From Candidatus Competibacteraceae bacterium (lineage in GTDB: Bacteria; Pseudomonadota; Gammaproteobacteria; Competibacterales; Competibacteraceae): a stretch of DNA of 8,301 bases. The stretch covers positions 1 through 8,301 of the forward strand of contig JAAUQA010000119.1 in the NCBI GenBank assembly GCA_012032855.1, in the 5' to 3' direction. Below are positions 7,046 to 8,301 of this stretch, in pieces; positions within the stretch are counted from its first letter, which is position 1; each line of letters starts with the position of its first letter. Made by a program: the position numbers and the translations under genes. The notes under the pieces were generated by a model. The model was given only the letters and a program-made list of their open reading frames with translations, was not told the origin of the DNA and searched no databases.

Positions 7046-7348
7046 TATTTAATGTTTAAGGTATGTAAATAAACAGCAATAAGGCGGCTGTTTTTCTGAA
7101 TTGCTAATCAATCTCATGTTTGCCTGCTTTGAATAAGATATTTCCGATTAATAAGCTCCGCCACTTATGCGCTACGAAGCCTGATACTTATTCGATGCTG
7201 TCAATCAACAGAACGGACATACCCACAGTTATCATCCAACTACCGACACCTAAACAACCAGAAAACGGTCTCGCTCAAGCAGCATAGCGTGTATTATCCA
7301 AAAAACGTTTTGCGGAAGCCCGAAACCCCACACCGGGCAAGAACTATA
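7046..7348. other. Non-coding-looking spacer between the IS630 and IS3 remains
   Basis: No frame here gives a recognisable protein or a good start with a ribosome site, and the missing 3' part of Uma2 is not here. There is a weak hairpin (AAACAGC 7071-7077 with 7087-7093, then TT) that could terminate transcription, a REP-like palindrome (7150-7192) and a GCCCG/CGGGC stem (7318-7338). A 22-residue minus-strand stretch ending at 7275 (...SAKRFLDNTRYAA) looks somewhat protein-like and may be a decayed fragment. Confidence 0.5.
7150..7192 (-). repeat. REP-like palindromic sequence (tentative)
   Basis: On the minus strand a GTAG tetranucleotide (complement of 7172-7175) precedes GCATAAG...CTTAT, with a 5-bp stem (7151-7155 with 7164-7168). 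AATAAG (7150-7155) can alternatively pair with CTTATT (7187-7192). GTAG followed by an imperfect palindrome is the usual layout of bacterial REP sequences. Only one copy is visible, so repetition is not shown. Confidence 0.3.
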
Positions 7349-7500
7349 GTGGACACCGAAAAATCGAACATTGCGTATCACCCTGTTTTATAACCGCCAT
7401 CGCTTGCATTCTACCTCGGTTACCAAAGCCCGGATAACTTTGAAAAGAATGCTCGGTTGGCCAAGGCCGCTTAACTCAGTGTCCGTTTTTAATTGACCAC
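7349..7500 (+). mobile_element. Internally deleted IS3-family element (relic with both ends)
   Basis: The left end GTGGACACCGAAAAATCG (7349-7366) and the complement of the right end GTGGTCAATTAAAAACGG (7500-7483) agree at 12 of 18 positions, including GTGG and AAAAA. Between them only about 28 codons of an ORFB C-terminus remain, so nearly all of the ~1.2-1.3 kb expected for such an element is missing. No flanking direct repeat is visible (ATA against CTC). The relic could still be moved in trans by a full copy elsewhere. Confidence 0.6.
7389..7474 (+). pseudogene. C-terminal fragment of an IS3-family transposase (ORFB, integrase type), frameshifted
   Basis: Reading from 7389 gives YNRHRLHST. 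One base later in frame, from 7415, it reads LGYQSPDNFEKNARLAKAA and stops at TAA 7472-7474. Together these make the well-known IS3 ORFB ending (YNRxRxHSxLGYxSPxxFE). One C is missing at about 7414-7415. The integrase catalytic core lies in the deleted part, so nothing functional is made. Confidence 0.75.
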
Positions 7501-7521
7501 CTCATCTTTTTGTAAGCAGAG

Positions 7522-7977
7522 ATGCAAGCGACAATTCTCGCCCTGACTTCCGGCATATTGGTCGGTTTTTCCCTTGGTCTGACCGGAAGCGGTGGTTCGC
7601 TGTTCGCCATTCCTCTGTTACTGTTCATCGTCGGAATGGAGATGGCCGACGCCGTTCCAATATCCATGTTGGTCGTGGGAGCAACCGCACTGTTAGGAGC
7701 AATTGCTGCGATTAGAAGCAAGCTCCTGTTAGCCCGGCCGACGCTAATTTTCGGAATCGCCGGAATTTTCGCGACACCAATCGGCTTAACGCTCGGAGAA
7801 ATAGCACCAGAATCCCTCAGAATATTCAGCTTTGCTGCACTCGCTCAGGTGGGCTCTGCTTTTACCCTCCCAACAACAACAACAACAACAACAACCACAA
7901 CAGTAACCCGCCCCCCTCCAACAATAATCCACGCCATGATTTTCCCGGTGGTGGTCATTATTCTAATAATGCCATGA
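7522..7977 (+). CDS. TauE/SafE (TSUP) family permease, N-terminal part, broken after ~108 residues
   Basis: Inner-membrane protein of the TSUP/DUF81 family (sulfite, sulfoacetate or other organic-anion exporters; substrate not readable). Residues 1-108 show the family start: a membrane helix with SLGLTGSGGSLFAIPLLLF (17-35, the Gly-rich TSUP motif), an amphipathic VPISMLVVGATALLGA helix (45-60), and RPTLIFGIAGIFATPIGLTLG (72-92) leading into FAALA. After 7845 the same frame turns into QVGSAFTLP, ten Thr and Pro-rich sequence unrelated to permeases; the normal protein has ~250 residues in two similar halves. So the true gene ends in a junction at about 7846. The ATG follows an in-frame TAA by two codons and has no good ribosome site; the IS3 relic ends 21 nt upstream and may have replaced the native promoter. 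Confidence 0.75.
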   Translation: MQATILALTSGILVGFSLGLTGSGGSLFAIPLLLFIVGMEMADAVPISMLVVGATALLGAIAAIRSKLLLARPTLIFGIAGIFATPIGLTLGEIAPESLRIFSFAALAQVGSAFTLPTTTTTTTTTTVTRPPPTIIHAMIFPVVVIILIMP

Positions 7978-8301
7978 TGGGGGCTATCGATAGACCGCTT
8001 CCCATTGCTTCTTCCATTCAAGGAGTTTGGAAATCCCGACGAAAAATTCATCGCACCATACGACGACTTGCAACACTCCAAACAACCAGCACATCCACCA
8101 CCACCACTACTACCAACACCACCAACACCAGCAGCACTACCAACAATCACCATCACTTTGATCCCATTTTGGACAATGCTTCCAGTGCGCAGATTTGCAT
8201 TGCGGGGGAAGAGTATATTGTGGTGGCCAATACAGTGGCTTCCAATCTCTACATCTTTCGATTGCACGCGTCGTCTATATTGATGCCCTCCTCTCTGTCT
8301 T
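7866..8301 (+). CDS. Asn/Thr-rich low-complexity reading frame, eukaryote-like, partial
   Basis: This frame (codons starting at 7866, 7869 and so on) is open to the window end and differs from the permease frame. It encodes PP, eight Asn, HNSNPPPSNNN, a GGG turn, a basic stretch KSRRKIHRTIRR (about residues 55-66), then a Thr/Ser/Asn tract, NNHHHFD, and a more ordinary segment (DNASSAQICIAGEEYIVVAN). Homopolymeric Asn, Thr and His runs are common in protist, algal and fungal proteins and rare in gammaproteobacteria. I recognise no domain. Two other frames over this stretch are also long (plus 8005-8283, minus 7845-8267); I prefer this one because it is unbroken and has the most protein-like ending. 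Its true start, or an exon boundary, is not visible. Confidence 0.45.
7871..7895 (+). repeat. (CAA)n trinucleotide microsatellite
   Basis: Eight CAA units plus C in perfect tandem. It encodes poly-Asn in the preferred frame and poly-Thr in the permease frame. It lies just after the point where permease homology ends and is a likely place for slippage or misassembly. Confidence 0.95.
8094..8156 (+). repeat. Imperfect ACC/AAC/CAC trinucleotide-rich tract
   Basis: Degenerate ACC, ACT, AAC, AGC and CAC codons in triplet register encode a Thr/Ser/Asn/His-rich run. G is nearly absent from the plus strand here. The triplet pattern is kept with synonymous-looking variation, as in old coding microsatellites. 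Confidence 0.8.

Noticed and set aside
7871..8156. Triplet tracts read as a CRISPR array or another regular repeat array
   Set aside because: The units are simple trinucleotides in coding register, with no spaced repeats of constant length and no cas genes.
7845..8267. Minus-strand 140-codon frame rich in Val and Gly
   Set aside because: Its poly-Val is the antisense of the CAA tract, so its openness follows from the triplet repeats, and it has no recognisable family.

Overview
The left 5.6 kb reads as ordinary gammaproteobacterial chromosome of medium-high G+C. A leftward pair, corB (CNNM/DUF21 transporter, cut by the window edge) and ypjD (CcsA-like membrane protein), lies divergent to ffh, the SRP GTPase. 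This is the corB-ypjD-ffh neighbourhood known from Escherichia coli. Family resemblance, not codon statistics, is the basis for the assignment. ffh ends at a hairpin terminator and is followed, unusually, by a DASS/SLC13 anion symporter instead of rpsP. A convergent carboxylesterase (YpfH/EstB type) closes the conserved part.

From about 5.6 kb the window becomes mobile and decayed. A Uma2-family gene (DUF820) is cut after 79 codons by a complete IS630-family insertion sequence (5831-7045). The IS has near-perfect 15-bp terminal inverted repeats, TA on both sides, and a transposase split over two frames at an A7 run. About 300 bp of apparently non-coding DNA with a REP-like palindrome follows. 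Next comes a 152-bp relic of an IS3-family element that keeps both ends and only the last ~28 codons of its transposase. A TauE/SafE-type permease begins 21 bp after this relic.

The permease is recognisable for only ~108 residues. At about 7846 the sequence changes character abruptly: a (CAA)n tract and then an open frame very rich in Asn, Thr, His and Pro run to the window end. That composition is typical of eukaryotic (for example algal or protist) low-complexity protein and unlike anything upstream. I think the right end is either a chimeric assembly join or foreign DNA.

Single-base indels break ypjD (once), ffh (twice), the IS630 transposase (once) and the IS3 relic (once). Because ffh is normally essential, base-calling or assembly error is the simplest explanation for at least the ffh breaks, and the same caution applies to the others. 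I found no tRNA, rRNA, CRISPR array or convincing new defence system. The most surprising items are the bacterial/eukaryote-like junction, the nested IS remains and the short overlapping leader-like ORF before corB.
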